Source: JBDTLH01 sp039934875
GTDB lineage: Bacteria > Acidobacteriota > Terriglobia > Terriglobales > Acidobacteriaceae
Direction of reading: 5' to 3'
Assembly: GCA_039934875.1 (NCBI GenBank)
Contig: JBDTLH010000373.1
Coordinates: forward strand, 1 to 10,629
DNA length: 10,629 bases
The notes beneath the pieces were generated by a model, which saw nothing but the letters and a program-made list of their open reading frames with translations, was not told the DNA's origin and made no database searches. This document shows positions 1 through 7,250 of the stretch, one piece after another; the first letter of the stretch is position 1; each line of letters starts with the position of its first letter. A program made the position numbers and the translations under genes.

Positions 1-1494
1 CTGCTCGGTCTATCGAGCACGGGAAGCACCTTATCGAATGAATATCTGCTGGTGAATACCTCCTCCAGCCCGGGCGCGGGAATCGTGAACCAGACGATGC
101 AGTTCCACGGTACGGCAGACCTCTACAACGCGAACGGGGCAACCACCGTCGCTACCTTGTATTCAGGTGCCTCGACGCCAACATCGTCCCCGGCGGTCAC
201 GCTCAACAGCGTCGGAGCAGGACAGGCTTCGGCCTTTACCTATGATCTGGCGCGCTCTGTGATTTACACCAGGCAGGGCAATCCGGCGTGGTCAGGGCAA
301 CAGCGGAACCCCTACATAGATCCTGCAATCGGACGGTCGCAAATACGCTCTGACGACCTGTTCTTTGGTAACGCGGGCTTCGATCCGGAACCCGATTGGG
401 TAAATCTCAACAAGGTAATGCTCCCCCAGGCGGATGAACAACAGCGCCTGCTGGTGAATCTGATCGAAAAGATGAACGCCAATAAGAAGCCTTTGCCACG
501 TTTCTGGTATTTCCCCAGCAACTTCAAGGCAGTCGTCATCATGACGGGTGACGACCATAACGTTGGTGGAACGTCAGGGCGATTCAATCAGTATCTGTCC
601 GCAAGTCCATCGGGCTGCTCGGTAGCGGATTGGACCTGCATACGATCAACCTCCTACGTGTTCACCTACACTCCAATTCAAAACTATAAGAACTACGTCG
701 CTCAGGGCTTCGAAATCGCAAACCACGGCGACTCCAGCCCGACCTGCACGAACTACACGCCCGCTTCCTTGCAGTCAGCGCTCACCAGTGAGCTGGCAGT
801 CTTGGAGCAAAACCTTCCAGGGCTTCCGGCCCCCAAGACGAACCGCACGCATTGCGTTCTGTGGAGCGACTATGATAGCCAGCCGCAAATCGAGCTGCAA
901 CTCGGCATTCGCCTGGACACCACTTACTACTATTGGCCATCGGTATGGATATTGGATCGACCCGGTCTCTTTACCGGCTCCGGAATACCGATGCGCTTCG
1001 CGGACCGTAACGGCAACACCATCGATGTCTATCAAGCGCCTTCGCAGATGACGGATGAATCCGGCCAGACGTATCCCATCACCATAGATACCTTGCTGGA
1101 CAACGCTCTCGGCCCACAGGGGTTTTATGGCGCATTCACGGCGAACATGCACACCGACCTTGCGAATTCACCTGGCTCGGACGCCATCATTGCCTCGGCG
1201 AAAGCGCGTGGAGTGCCAGTTGTGTCCTCCCTGCAAATGCTCACCTGGCTTGACGGGCGGAACGGATCGTTCTTCGGAGCGATGTCATGGAACAATCCGG
1301 CCCTGAGCTTCACCATCACGGCTGCTTCCGGCGCGCGGAACCTGCAGGTGTTGCTGCCGGTAAACTCCGCGGCAGGGAACCTGATCTCGCTCAAGTTCAA
1401 TGGCAGCGCGGTTTCATACACTGTGCAAACCATCAAAGGCTTGCAGTACGCCGTTTTCGCGGCGAACAGCGGCGCATATTTGGCCACTTACTGA
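1..1494 (+). CDS. Multidomain polysaccharide deacetylase-like protein, 5' end missing
   Basis: The frame is open from base 1, so the true start lies left of the window; the first internal start codon is a GTG at 52 (residues below count from it). Residues 1-80 (GTADLY near 20, FTYDLARSVIYTRQGNPAW at 62-80) resemble the end of a glutamine-amidotransferase/ThuA-like fold. A NodB-like region follows: MTGDDH (D167, D168, H169) in place of TFDDG, EIANHGDSS (H225) in place of the H-x3-H motif, and NMHTD (H367) in a late catalytic position. The second metal histidine appears to be Ser229, so the metal site is non-canonical. A beta-rich C-terminal region spans about 405-480. The expected role is extracytoplasmic removal of acetyl groups from a polysaccharide, but activity is uncertain. 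Its stop is 28 bases before the next deacetylase gene, so the two are probably cotranscribed. The export signal, if any, is outside the window. Confidence 0.8.
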   Translation: MLGLSSTGSTLSNEYLLVNTSSSPGAGIVNQTMQFHGTADLYNANGATTVATLYSGASTPTSSPAVTLNSVGAGQASAFTYDLARSVIYTRQGNPAWSGQQRNPYIDPAIGRSQIRSDDLFFGNAGFDPEPDWVNLNKVMLPQADEQQRLLVNLIEKMNANKKPLPRFWYFPSNFKAVVIMTGDDHNVGGTSGRFNQYLSASPSGCSVADWTCIRSTSYVFTYTPIQNYKNYVAQGFEIANHGDSSPTCTNYTPASLQSALTSELAVLEQNLPGLPAPKTNRTHCVLWSDYDSQPQIELQLGIRLDTTYYYWPSVWILDRPGLFTGSGIPMRFADRNGNTIDVYQAPSQMTDESGQTYPITIDTLLDNALGPQGFYGAFTANMHTDLANSPGSDAIIASAKARGVPVVSSLQMLTWLDGRNGSFFGAMSWNNPALSFTITAASGARNLQVLLPVNSAAGNLISLKFNGSAVSYTVQTIKGLQYAVFAANSGAYLATY

Positions 1495-1522
1495 TGACGA
1501 GCAGAGGCGCCAGGGAAAGGAA

Positions 1523-2377
1523 ATGGGAATTCGTCTAGACCGCGGCATGAGTGTGCACTGTGTGGCTCCCGTTTTACGCCGCGTTGCGCCACGCGCGCGC
1601 ATTCCAATCCTGATGTACCACAGCATCAGCGATGAGAAAGAGAGTTGTTCGCGTCCCTATTATCGTACCGTCACGGCCCCTGAGGTGTTCGCGCAACATA
1701 TGCACCATCTTCATGGCGCGGGGTATCAGACCCTCAGCCTGCATGATGCAGTACGAGCGCTGGCCGCCGGCCTAGCACAACCTAAGTCGGTAGTGATCAC
1801 CTTCGATGACGGATTCGCAGACCTTGCGCTGAATGCGCTTCCAATATTGCAGCAGTTTGGATTTATCGCCACCGCATTCCTGCCCACCACATACATCGGA
1901 GACTCACCCCTCTACTTCAAAAACAAGCGATGCCTTTCATGGAGAGAGGTCCGGGAGCTGAGCAGATATGGTCTCTGCTTTGGTTCGCACACGGTTACCC
2001 ACCCGCACCTGGAGTTGTTGTCCTCGGCTGAAGTCAACGAAGAGATCACGGCTTCGAAGCGGGTGATCGAAGATGCTCTGGGTCTGGGCGTCAGTAGCTT
2101 CGCCTATCCTTACGCATTCCCCGAGACGAAACAAAAATTCAAGCTGATGTTGCACGATTTGCTCTGCGACGCAGGCTATCGGCAAGGCGTTTGCACGACA
2201 ATTGGTAGTGCTAACCAGAGCGGTAACAGGTTTTTTATGCCGCGGCTTCCGGTCAACTCCGATGATGACATGGACTTGTTTGCAGCCAAGCTCGACGGGG
2301 CCTACGACTGGATTGGTGGGCCCCAGCGCGCAGTCAAGTTTATGAAGTCGGCGATTGATCGTAAACCGGTAAGTTGA
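1523..2377 (+). CDS. Polysaccharide deacetylase (NodB / carbohydrate esterase 4 family)
   Basis: This 284-residue protein carries the classic CE4 motifs: IPILMYHSIS (28-36), TFDDG (93-97, catalytic and metal-binding Asp95/Asp96), SHTVTHPHL (155-163, metal ligands His156 and His160), FAYPYAFPET (193-202), and MPRLPV near 239-244 in the C-terminal part. Family members remove N- or O-acetyl groups from polysaccharides with a divalent metal. No signal peptide is evident after MGIRLDRGMS, so it may be cytoplasmic or membrane-associated. I chose ATG 1523 because AGGGA (1512-1516) lies 6 bases upstream. The frame is open further left to 1400, but that stretch overlaps the preceding gene and looks non-coding; ATG 1547 is an alternative start. 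Its location in a Wzx/Wzy cluster suggests the substrate is the local exopolysaccharide. Unlike its upstream neighbour, all key residues are canonical. Confidence 0.9.
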   Translation: MGIRLDRGMSVHCVAPVLRRVAPRARIPILMYHSISDEKESCSRPYYRTVTAPEVFAQHMHHLHGAGYQTLSLHDAVRALAAGLAQPKSVVITFDDGFADLALNALPILQQFGFIATAFLPTTYIGDSPLYFKNKRCLSWREVRELSRYGLCFGSHTVTHPHLELLSSAEVNEEITASKRVIEDALGLGVSSFAYPYAFPETKQKFKLMLHDLLCDAGYRQGVCTTIGSANQSGNRFFMPRLPVNSDDDMDLFAAKLDGAYDWIGGPQRAVKFMKSAIDRKPVS

Positions 2378-2403
2378 TAAAAGAGACCCCGGCAGATATA
2401 TCC

Positions 2404-2438
2404 TGCAAAAAAATGCATAATCTATGCATTTCTTTGCA
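2404..2438. repeat. 35-base near-perfect AT-rich inverted repeat
   Basis: The left arm TGCAAAAAAATGCATA (2404-2419) and the right arm TATGCATTTCTTTGCA (2423-2438) pair at 15 of 16 positions around the 3-base centre ATC; the only mismatch is A2410/C2432. It starts 27 bases after the deacetylase stop and ends 61 bases before the beta-helix start. It could be a dyad operator or a (bidirectional) terminator. The stem is AT-rich and no T tract follows it on the plus strand. On the minus strand a T7 run lies in the distal arm. Confidence 0.75.
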
Positions 2439-2489
2439 ACTATGAAAAGCAAGGTGGCATCCGAACTGGCAAATCATAAAATACAGTTC

Positions 2490-2496
2490 GGAGAGG
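2490..2496 (+). promoter_or_regulatory. Ribosome binding site of the beta-helix gene
   Basis: GGAGAGG lies immediately upstream of ATG 2500. Its GGAG core ends 6 bases before the start codon. It is one of the clearest Shine-Dalgarno sites in the window and fixes the start of the secreted protein. Confidence 0.7.
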
Positions 2497-2499
2497 TCA

Positions 2500-4011
2500 A
2501 TGAAGCTAGCTGCTATACCCCACGTTATAGGATTTCTCATCCTAGTGAGTACCATAGGATTTTCATCAGACATTTATATGTCGCAAGTTGCGGCTGGCGC
2601 GAATGACGGCACGAGTTGCGGCAACGCGCATTCCGCTGCCTGGTTCAATACCGCCGGCAATTGGGGCAGAGGAGCCGGACAGATCGGTCCGGGTACGACC
2701 GTTCATCTATGCGGAACAGTGAATTCTTCCTTGACCTTTTCCGCCAGCGGAGCCAGCGGCAGTCCCATTGAGTTGCTGTTCGAGCCCGGCGCTCAAATGA
2801 GTGCTCCGGTTTTTAACGTAGGGATCAGCACCGCCGGGCACTCCTGGCTCATCATCGATGGTGGATCCAACGGTGTGATGCAGAATACAAATAATTCCAG
2901 CCACGGCAGGCACGACTACAGCCATATGATCAACGCTGATTATTGCAGCAACTGCGAGATCCGGAACCTCCATATCAACAACGTGTACGTACACTCCGGG
3001 ACTGGCAGCGAGGTAGACCAGACCACGGTGCGGTGCGTGACCTTCAGCGGCTCGAATGTCTCAGTCCACAACAACGTCATGCACGACGCCGGGTGGTGCC
3101 TGGTGAATGAGTTCAACACCGGCGACTCGAACATCCGCATTTACAACAACGACATCTCCAACATAGACCACGGCATAGCGCTGGCGTCGGGAGGGATTTC
3201 GAGCGTGGGCCCGTTTTATATTTACGGAAACCACGTTCACGATTACGCCAACTGGCACACGTCGAATAACGCCTATCATCATGACGGTATCCACGGGTAC
3301 ACGACCGGAGGTCATGCGCCTCATATCAACGGGGGCGTATGGATCTATAACAACACCTTCGACGGCTCCATCGACGGCAATTTCACCGCCCACATCTTTC
3401 TCGAGGGGACCCTTGAGGGCACTCCCTTTATGGACACTACCAGCACCGCCTACGTCTTCAACAACGTCTTCTCTTCGACCGGGCAAGAGCTTGGCTATGG
3501 AGTACTGCAGATCTATGGCGGCACCGGCCATCAAGTACTTAACAATACATTCGCGTGGAAAGATCCGGCCACGAGCTTCTGCTTCTATCCCTATGATGCC
3601 AAGAACATTACCTTCAAGAATAACGTTGCCAGTGGATGCGGTTGGCTCACCCTGTTTGCGGGAAGCTCGACCTTCAGTCCGCCCAATGTGGATTACAACG
3701 CTTACTCCAACTGTACGGATTACAACTGCTTCGATGCGGTTACGCAGATTATAAGCACCTGGCGAAACAACGGCCAATGTGCTGGATGCGACATACATTC
3801 AAAGGCGCCAAGGCTGGGCCCGGGGACCAACACCAGTCCGGGTCTGAGTTCGACCTACGCTCCTTTGCCTGGATCGAGCGCCATTGCCACCGGTCAAAAC
3901 CTTTACAACATCTCCGGCTGGCCTACAGAGCAACGCACCGCTTTTCAACACGACCTGAGGGGCGCGCCCCGGCCTACTTCAGGGGCGTGGGACGCAGGCG
4001 CAGTGAATTAG
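2500..4011 (+). CDS. Secreted right-handed parallel beta-helix protein (pectate-lyase-like fold)
   Basis: This is a 503-residue protein. A Lys2-led hydrophobic N-terminus (about 3-22) is a likely Sec signal, with cleavage somewhere near GFSS. The mature protein begins YMSQVAAGANDGTSCGNAHSA, a typical entry to this class, and continues with short strand-turn coils rich in N-N-x-[FVI]: IRNLHINN (154-161), VSVHNNVMHD, IRIYNNDIS, FYIYGNHVHD, WIYNNTFDG, YVFNNVFSS, HQVLNNTFAW, ITFKNNVASG. A His-rich HHDGIHGY segment (260-267) could form a binding or catalytic groove. The C-terminus (DLRGAPRPTSGAWDAGA) matches the usual end of such proteins. The fold is shared by polysaccharide lyases, hydrolases and C5-epimerases, so the reaction cannot be named. 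Context suggests it trims or modifies the exported polymer in the periplasm or outside. It is flanked by an inverted repeat and by terminator-like DNA, so it may be transcribed alone. Confidence 0.85.
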   Translation: MKLAAIPHVIGFLILVSTIGFSSDIYMSQVAAGANDGTSCGNAHSAAWFNTAGNWGRGAGQIGPGTTVHLCGTVNSSLTFSASGASGSPIELLFEPGAQMSAPVFNVGISTAGHSWLIIDGGSNGVMQNTNNSSHGRHDYSHMINADYCSNCEIRNLHINNVYVHSGTGSEVDQTTVRCVTFSGSNVSVHNNVMHDAGWCLVNEFNTGDSNIRIYNNDISNIDHGIALASGGISSVGPFYIYGNHVHDYANWHTSNNAYHHDGIHGYTTGGHAPHINGGVWIYNNTFDGSIDGNFTAHIFLEGTLEGTPFMDTTSTAYVFNNVFSSTGQELGYGVLQIYGGTGHQVLNNTFAWKDPATSFCFYPYDAKNITFKNNVASGCGWLTLFAGSSTFSPPNVDYNAYSNCTDYNCFDAVTQIISTWRNNGQCAGCDIHSKAPRLGPGTNTSPGLSSTYAPLPGSSAIATGQNLYNISGWPTEQRTAFQHDLRGAPRPTSGAWDAGAVN

Positions 4012-4017
4012 TATAAT
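4012..4017 (+). promoter_or_regulatory. Candidate -10 promoter element
   Basis: A perfect TATAAT begins at the base after the TAG stop of the beta-helix gene. The matching -35 region (around 3987-3993, GTGGGAC) is poor, so this is only a candidate promoter. Transcription would start near 4024 and give a leader of about 110 bases before ATG 4132. Confidence 0.3.
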
Positions 4018-4089
4018 GCCCGCGCCAAGCGGCATCGCAGATCACTCGAGTTGCCGCAAAAGCGTGTTCCCCCGGTCCTTCAGTTCTCA

Positions 4090-4120
4090 CGGCTGCGGCT
4101 TGCCGCAGCCGGTCCTTCTT
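4090..4120 (+). terminator. Terminator-like or leader hairpin
   Basis: CGGCTGCGGC (4090-4099) and GCCGCAGCCG (4102-4111) are perfect inverted copies around TT. They form a strong GC-rich hairpin with the innermost pairs opened into a loop. The pyrimidine stretch GTCCTTCTT follows it. The tract is not a clean T run, so intrinsic termination is plausible but imperfect. It would end the beta-helix transcript or act as an attenuator in the leader of the next gene. It also argues that coding starts at 4132 and not at the upstream TTG 4051. Confidence 0.45.
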
Positions 4121-4131
4121 CCTACCAATCC

Positions 4132-5574
4132 ATGTTGAACAGTGCGGAACTTTCGCGCAGCAGTCCGCTGCGAATGCTGGTTGCGATTGCGAGCTATGGC
4201 ACGCGCAACGACCAGTATCTAATGCAACTGGTGCGGCAGTACCAGTCCATGCCCTACCAGACGCACATTGTTGTGCTCTCTAACCTCGCAAAGGATGCTG
4301 GCAAAGGCGTTGAGGTCTTGGTAGGGCTGCCGGACGAGAAGGACCCCTGGTCGCTTCCTTTTTCGCATAAGGCGATCTTCGCAAGCCGCCGCAATGATTA
4401 CGACCTCTTCGTGTACTCAGAGGATGACACGCTCATCAGCGAAAGGAACATCCGCTGGTTTCTGGAATTGACTACATCGCTGCCGAAAAACAAAATCGCC
4501 GGCTTTTTACGCAAGGAGGTCGATAGCGATGGACTGACATATTATCCGGATGTGCACCATAATTTTCATTGGGACCCCATGTCGGTCACAAAAGACACCG
4601 GGCATACAACCGCATCTTTTAGTAACGAACATGCCGCCTGCTATTTGATGACCCGGAACCACCTGGAGCACGCGATCGCCTCGGGTGGCTTCCTGGTTCC
4701 TCCTCACCAGGAAAAATATGATTTGCTGTGCACAGCGGCGACCGACCCTTATACCCAATGTGGCCTGCGCAAGGTAATCGGCATTTCTCGCTGGGATGAC
4801 TGTCTCGTGCACCACCTTCCCAACAAATACATCGGCACGCTCGGCATCGCGGATTGCGAGATGCAGCCCCAGCTTGCGGCAATGATGGAGATGGCCGCAT
4901 CTGGAGCAACTTCACGCGCTCTGGTCGCCACTGAGCCGCGGCTGAAAGGCTGGCGGTTAGCCAAGGACTACTATGAACCGGCCCGGACGAATGCCACCTC
5001 GCTCATTCCCGCTCCTGCGCGTCGTGTCCTCTCCGTCGGATGCTGTTGGGGAGCGACCGAGGAGCGACTAGCGAAGGCGGGCAAGGAGGTCTCCGCGATA
5101 CCGATGGACCCTATCATCGGCGCATGTGCCAGGGCCAGGAACGTCCGAATTCTGCAATGTGACCTGACTGCGGCGCTGCGCGATCTCATGGAGACAAAGG
5201 CGCAATTTGACTGTGTGCTGCTGCTGGACATACTGCACCTCGTCCCCGAGCCGAAAATATTTCTCCATTCGCTCGCCTCCGTAATGGCGCCCGGCGCAAC
5301 TGCCGTGATCTCGGTGCCGAATGTAAACGCAATTCGCATCCGTTGGAAAAAATTGACTGGATCGCTTGAATACCGTGGCGCCGGCCGTTATGACCTAAGC
5401 GGTGTACACGCGATTTCGCTGGCGCAGATCCGAGATTGGTGTGCTCAGGCTGGTTTCCGCGCCACCCGCTTTGTCCCCGCGCCTGCACCGCGAACCGCGG
5501 AGAGCGGGTTCCGTCGCTTCGTCCCCCTACGTTCACGCTCTTCGATTCTTGCTTTGGCCGAACACTTCAATTAG
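4132..5574 (+). CDS. Two-domain protein: glycosyltransferase-like N-terminus, SAM methyltransferase-like C-terminus
   Basis: A 480-residue protein with two regions. Residues 15-250 resemble a GT-A glycosyltransferase: MLVAIASYGTRNDQYL opens it, and YDLFVYSEDDTLI (90-102) carries an EDD acidic cluster in the place of a DxD nucleotide-sugar/metal motif. HAACYLMTR and SRWDDCLVHHLP follow. Residues 280-480 resemble a class I methyltransferase: RVLSVGCCWGATEERL (298-313) stands in for motif I, FDCVLLLDILHLVPEP (359-374) for the acidic/motif II region, then APGATAVISVPNV (386-398) and a C-terminal AGFR strand. Motif I has Ser where Asp/Glu is usual and GCCWG where GCGxG is usual, so SAM binding is plausible but unproven. 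No Shine-Dalgarno precedes ATG 4132. The frame is open back to 4012, and TTG 4051 or ATG 4174 are alternatives. It may add and methylate a sugar of the repeat unit in the cytoplasm. Confidence 0.72.
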   Translation: MLNSAELSRSSPLRMLVAIASYGTRNDQYLMQLVRQYQSMPYQTHIVVLSNLAKDAGKGVEVLVGLPDEKDPWSLPFSHKAIFASRRNDYDLFVYSEDDTLISERNIRWFLELTTSLPKNKIAGFLRKEVDSDGLTYYPDVHHNFHWDPMSVTKDTGHTTASFSNEHAACYLMTRNHLEHAIASGGFLVPPHQEKYDLLCTAATDPYTQCGLRKVIGISRWDDCLVHHLPNKYIGTLGIADCEMQPQLAAMMEMAASGATSRALVATEPRLKGWRLAKDYYEPARTNATSLIPAPARRVLSVGCCWGATEERLAKAGKEVSAIPMDPIIGACARARNVRILQCDLTAALRDLMETKAQFDCVLLLDILHLVPEPKIFLHSLASVMAPGATAVISVPNVNAIRIRWKKLTGSLEYRGAGRYDLSGVHAISLAQIRDWCAQAGFRATRFVPAPAPRTAESGFRRFVPLRSRSSILALAEHFN

Positions 5575-5603
5575 CCAGCTCTCTTCCTTTCACCCGCCTA
5601 TCT

Positions 5604-7151
5604 ATGTTGCTCCCGTCAGCACCGGAAACCGGAGCCGCGCCCTCGCGGCAATTCCGCAAGACCGAGTCGCGATCTTTTGCCCACGCTGTCAAGTGGGCCT
5701 ATTCCGCGAATTGGGGGGAGCGGGCCTTTTCGGCGCTCTTCAGCTTTGTACTCGCTTTTCTATTGGGCCCACGCGACTTTGGTATCGCATCGCTGGCCTT
5801 GATTTACATCACATTTATTCAAATGTTTCTGGATCAGGGTCTGGTCGCGGCCTTGATTCAGCGAAAGGCGATATGCACTGAGCATCTGAATACGGTGTTC
5901 TGCACAAATGTGGGGCTTGGCCTCTTCCTGGTGCTGCCTGGAATCCTCGTGAGCAGGTGGTGGGCAAGAGTCAATCACGTCTCCGAGTTGGCGTCCATCA
6001 TTGCCGTCCTCACCCTCTGCATTCCCATAGAAGGGCTGTCCATCGTGCAAAAGGCCCTATTGCAGCGGGAGATGGATTTCAAGAGCTTGTCCATTCGTGG
6101 CAACGTCTCGGCGCTTTCCGGGGGCGTGGCGGGAATCGCCCTTGCTTATATGGGCTGCGGCGTGTGGTCGCTCGTAGGACAGCAGATCGTTCGCGATTTC
6201 ACCGCTCTGCTTCTTCTCTGGAAGCTGAGCCCCTGGCGCCCCAGCCTGGCGTTTTCGCTCCCTCATCTCAAAGAGTTACTCGGTTTCTCTTTTTCTAACT
6301 TTGGTGCGCAACTGGCCATCTTTGCCGATCAGCAGTCCGGCGCAATCGTGCTTGGAATTTTCGTGGGCCCGGCTGCCGTCGGTTTATATCGCCTCGCGGA
6401 ACGATTGATGAACACTATTCTGGTAACTGCCACATCCTCCATTCAATCGGTCTCTCTCCCAGAGTTTTCGCGTCTGCAAGACGACAAGGCTGGACTGCGC
6501 AAGAGCGTTCTGCTCTGCTTGCGCCTGAGTTCCATGCTGACGTTGCCGGCGCTTGCCGGTCTTGCGTCCATCAGCGCTCCTCTGCTGGCGCTCATCGGAC
6601 CGAGTTGGGCGCCTGCGTCGGACGCACTGCAGATCCTCTGCGCACTGGGCATGTTGTTGACGTTCACCTATTTCACCGGACCGGTGTTGCAGGCGCTTGC
6701 CAGACCCCACCATCTGGCTGCGCTCGAATGGGGAAGGGTGGTTGTTGGCACGGCGCTCCTGCTCGTAGTCTCGGCGCTGTTACGAACATCGAGCACGGGT
6801 CATCAGGTGGCGGGTATCGCGCTCGCCCGCTTTGCCACCGCAGCGCTTGTTATCGCGCCTCTGTTCCTGGGTTTGCTGCTCACCATCTGCGGAATCCGTC
6901 TCCGCGAGTTTGCAAAATCGGTAATGCCGGGGCTTATCGCTGCTGCTGGCGTGCTTGCTGCCGTATATGCCGTGGGGCATGTCGGGCCACACATGGAAAA
7001 GCCGCCCCTCACACTTGCCATCGATATTCTGGTCGGCGGCATCGTCGCGGCCGCCTTACTGCTGTCGGCCGACTATGGTTTGCGAAAATCTATATCAAAC
7101 CTGCTCCGCGCCTTTTGGGCAGATCAACGGGTCGCGAAGCAAGTCGTTTAA
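5604..7151 (+). CDS. Wzx-type lipid-linked oligosaccharide flippase
   Basis: A 515-residue, highly hydrophobic protein with roughly 12-14 membrane segments. After a short basic cytoplasmic N-terminus (about 1-30), VKWAYSANWGERAFSALFSFVLAFLLGPRDFGIASLALI is the hallmark opening of the WzxC / polysaccharide-transport (MATE/MVF-like) family. FLDQGLVAALIQRK (75-88) and ALLQREMDFKSLSIRG (151-166) are further family-like stretches. Length is normal for the group. It should flip undecaprenyl-diphosphate-linked repeat units to the periplasmic face for Wzy. I chose ATG 5604, 29 bases after the preceding stop. The frame stays open upstream to 5436, but that part overlaps the previous gene and lacks family character. 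The region before the start is pyrimidine-rich with no Shine-Dalgarno, so translation may depend on coupling to the gene upstream. Confidence 0.88.
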   Translation: MLLPSAPETGAAPSRQFRKTESRSFAHAVKWAYSANWGERAFSALFSFVLAFLLGPRDFGIASLALIYITFIQMFLDQGLVAALIQRKAICTEHLNTVFCTNVGLGLFLVLPGILVSRWWARVNHVSELASIIAVLTLCIPIEGLSIVQKALLQREMDFKSLSIRGNVSALSGGVAGIALAYMGCGVWSLVGQQIVRDFTALLLLWKLSPWRPSLAFSLPHLKELLGFSFSNFGAQLAIFADQQSGAIVLGIFVGPAAVGLYRLAERLMNTILVTATSSIQSVSLPEFSRLQDDKAGLRKSVLLCLRLSSMLTLPALAGLASISAPLLALIGPSWAPASDALQILCALGMLLTFTYFTGPVLQALARPHHLAALEWGRVVVGTALLLVVSALLRTSSTGHQVAGIALARFATAALVIAPLFLGLLLTICGIRLREFAKSVMPGLIAAAGVLAAVYAVGHVGPHMEKPPLTLAIDILVGGIVAAALLLSADYGLRKSISNLLRAFWADQRVAKQVV

Positions 7152-7250
7152 TTTCTCGCATAGTCCCTCATCCAATGACTCAAGTGACCCCAATAGCCAG
7201 AGCGATTTACGTCTCTAATCCGAACGTATTAAGCAAGAAGTGTGCCAACC

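Noticed and set aside
1400..1522. Upstream extension of the second deacetylase
   Set aside because: It overlaps the end of the first gene in another frame, and the residues do not resemble the family; a Shine-Dalgarno site sits before ATG 1523.
2454..2482. Promoter-like GTGGCA - 17 bases - TAAAAT before the beta-helix gene
   Set aside because: The implied transcription start (about 2489) would fall on the ribosome binding site at 2490, leaving no usable leader; the -35 match is also weak.
2424..2606. 60-codon plus-strand frame starting inside the inverted repeat
   Set aside because: It runs into the start of the beta-helix gene in another frame, has no ribosome site, and its product shows no family features.
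2743..2760. Short tandem repeat GCCAGCGGA/GCCAGCGGC
   Set aside because: Two 9-base copies encoding Ala-Ser-Gly twice in a Gly/Ser-rich loop; too short to be more than coding-sequence bias.
3061..3798. Long open frame (245 codons) on the minus strand
   Set aside because: It lies wholly inside the convincing beta-helix gene; the product is a low-complexity Val/Gly/Arg-rich chain with no recognisable motif, as expected from the antisense of Asn/Thr/Tyr-rich codons.
5436..5603. 56-residue N-terminal extension of the flippase
   Set aside because: It overlaps the end of the GT-MT gene, is Pro/Arg/Cys-rich and precedes the normal start of the Wzx family.
7152..7250. Possible promoter or terminator between the flippase and the methyltransferase
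   Set aside because: Only a 5-bp TACGT/ACGTA dyad and no convincing -35/-10 pair were found; nothing can be supported in these 99 bases.
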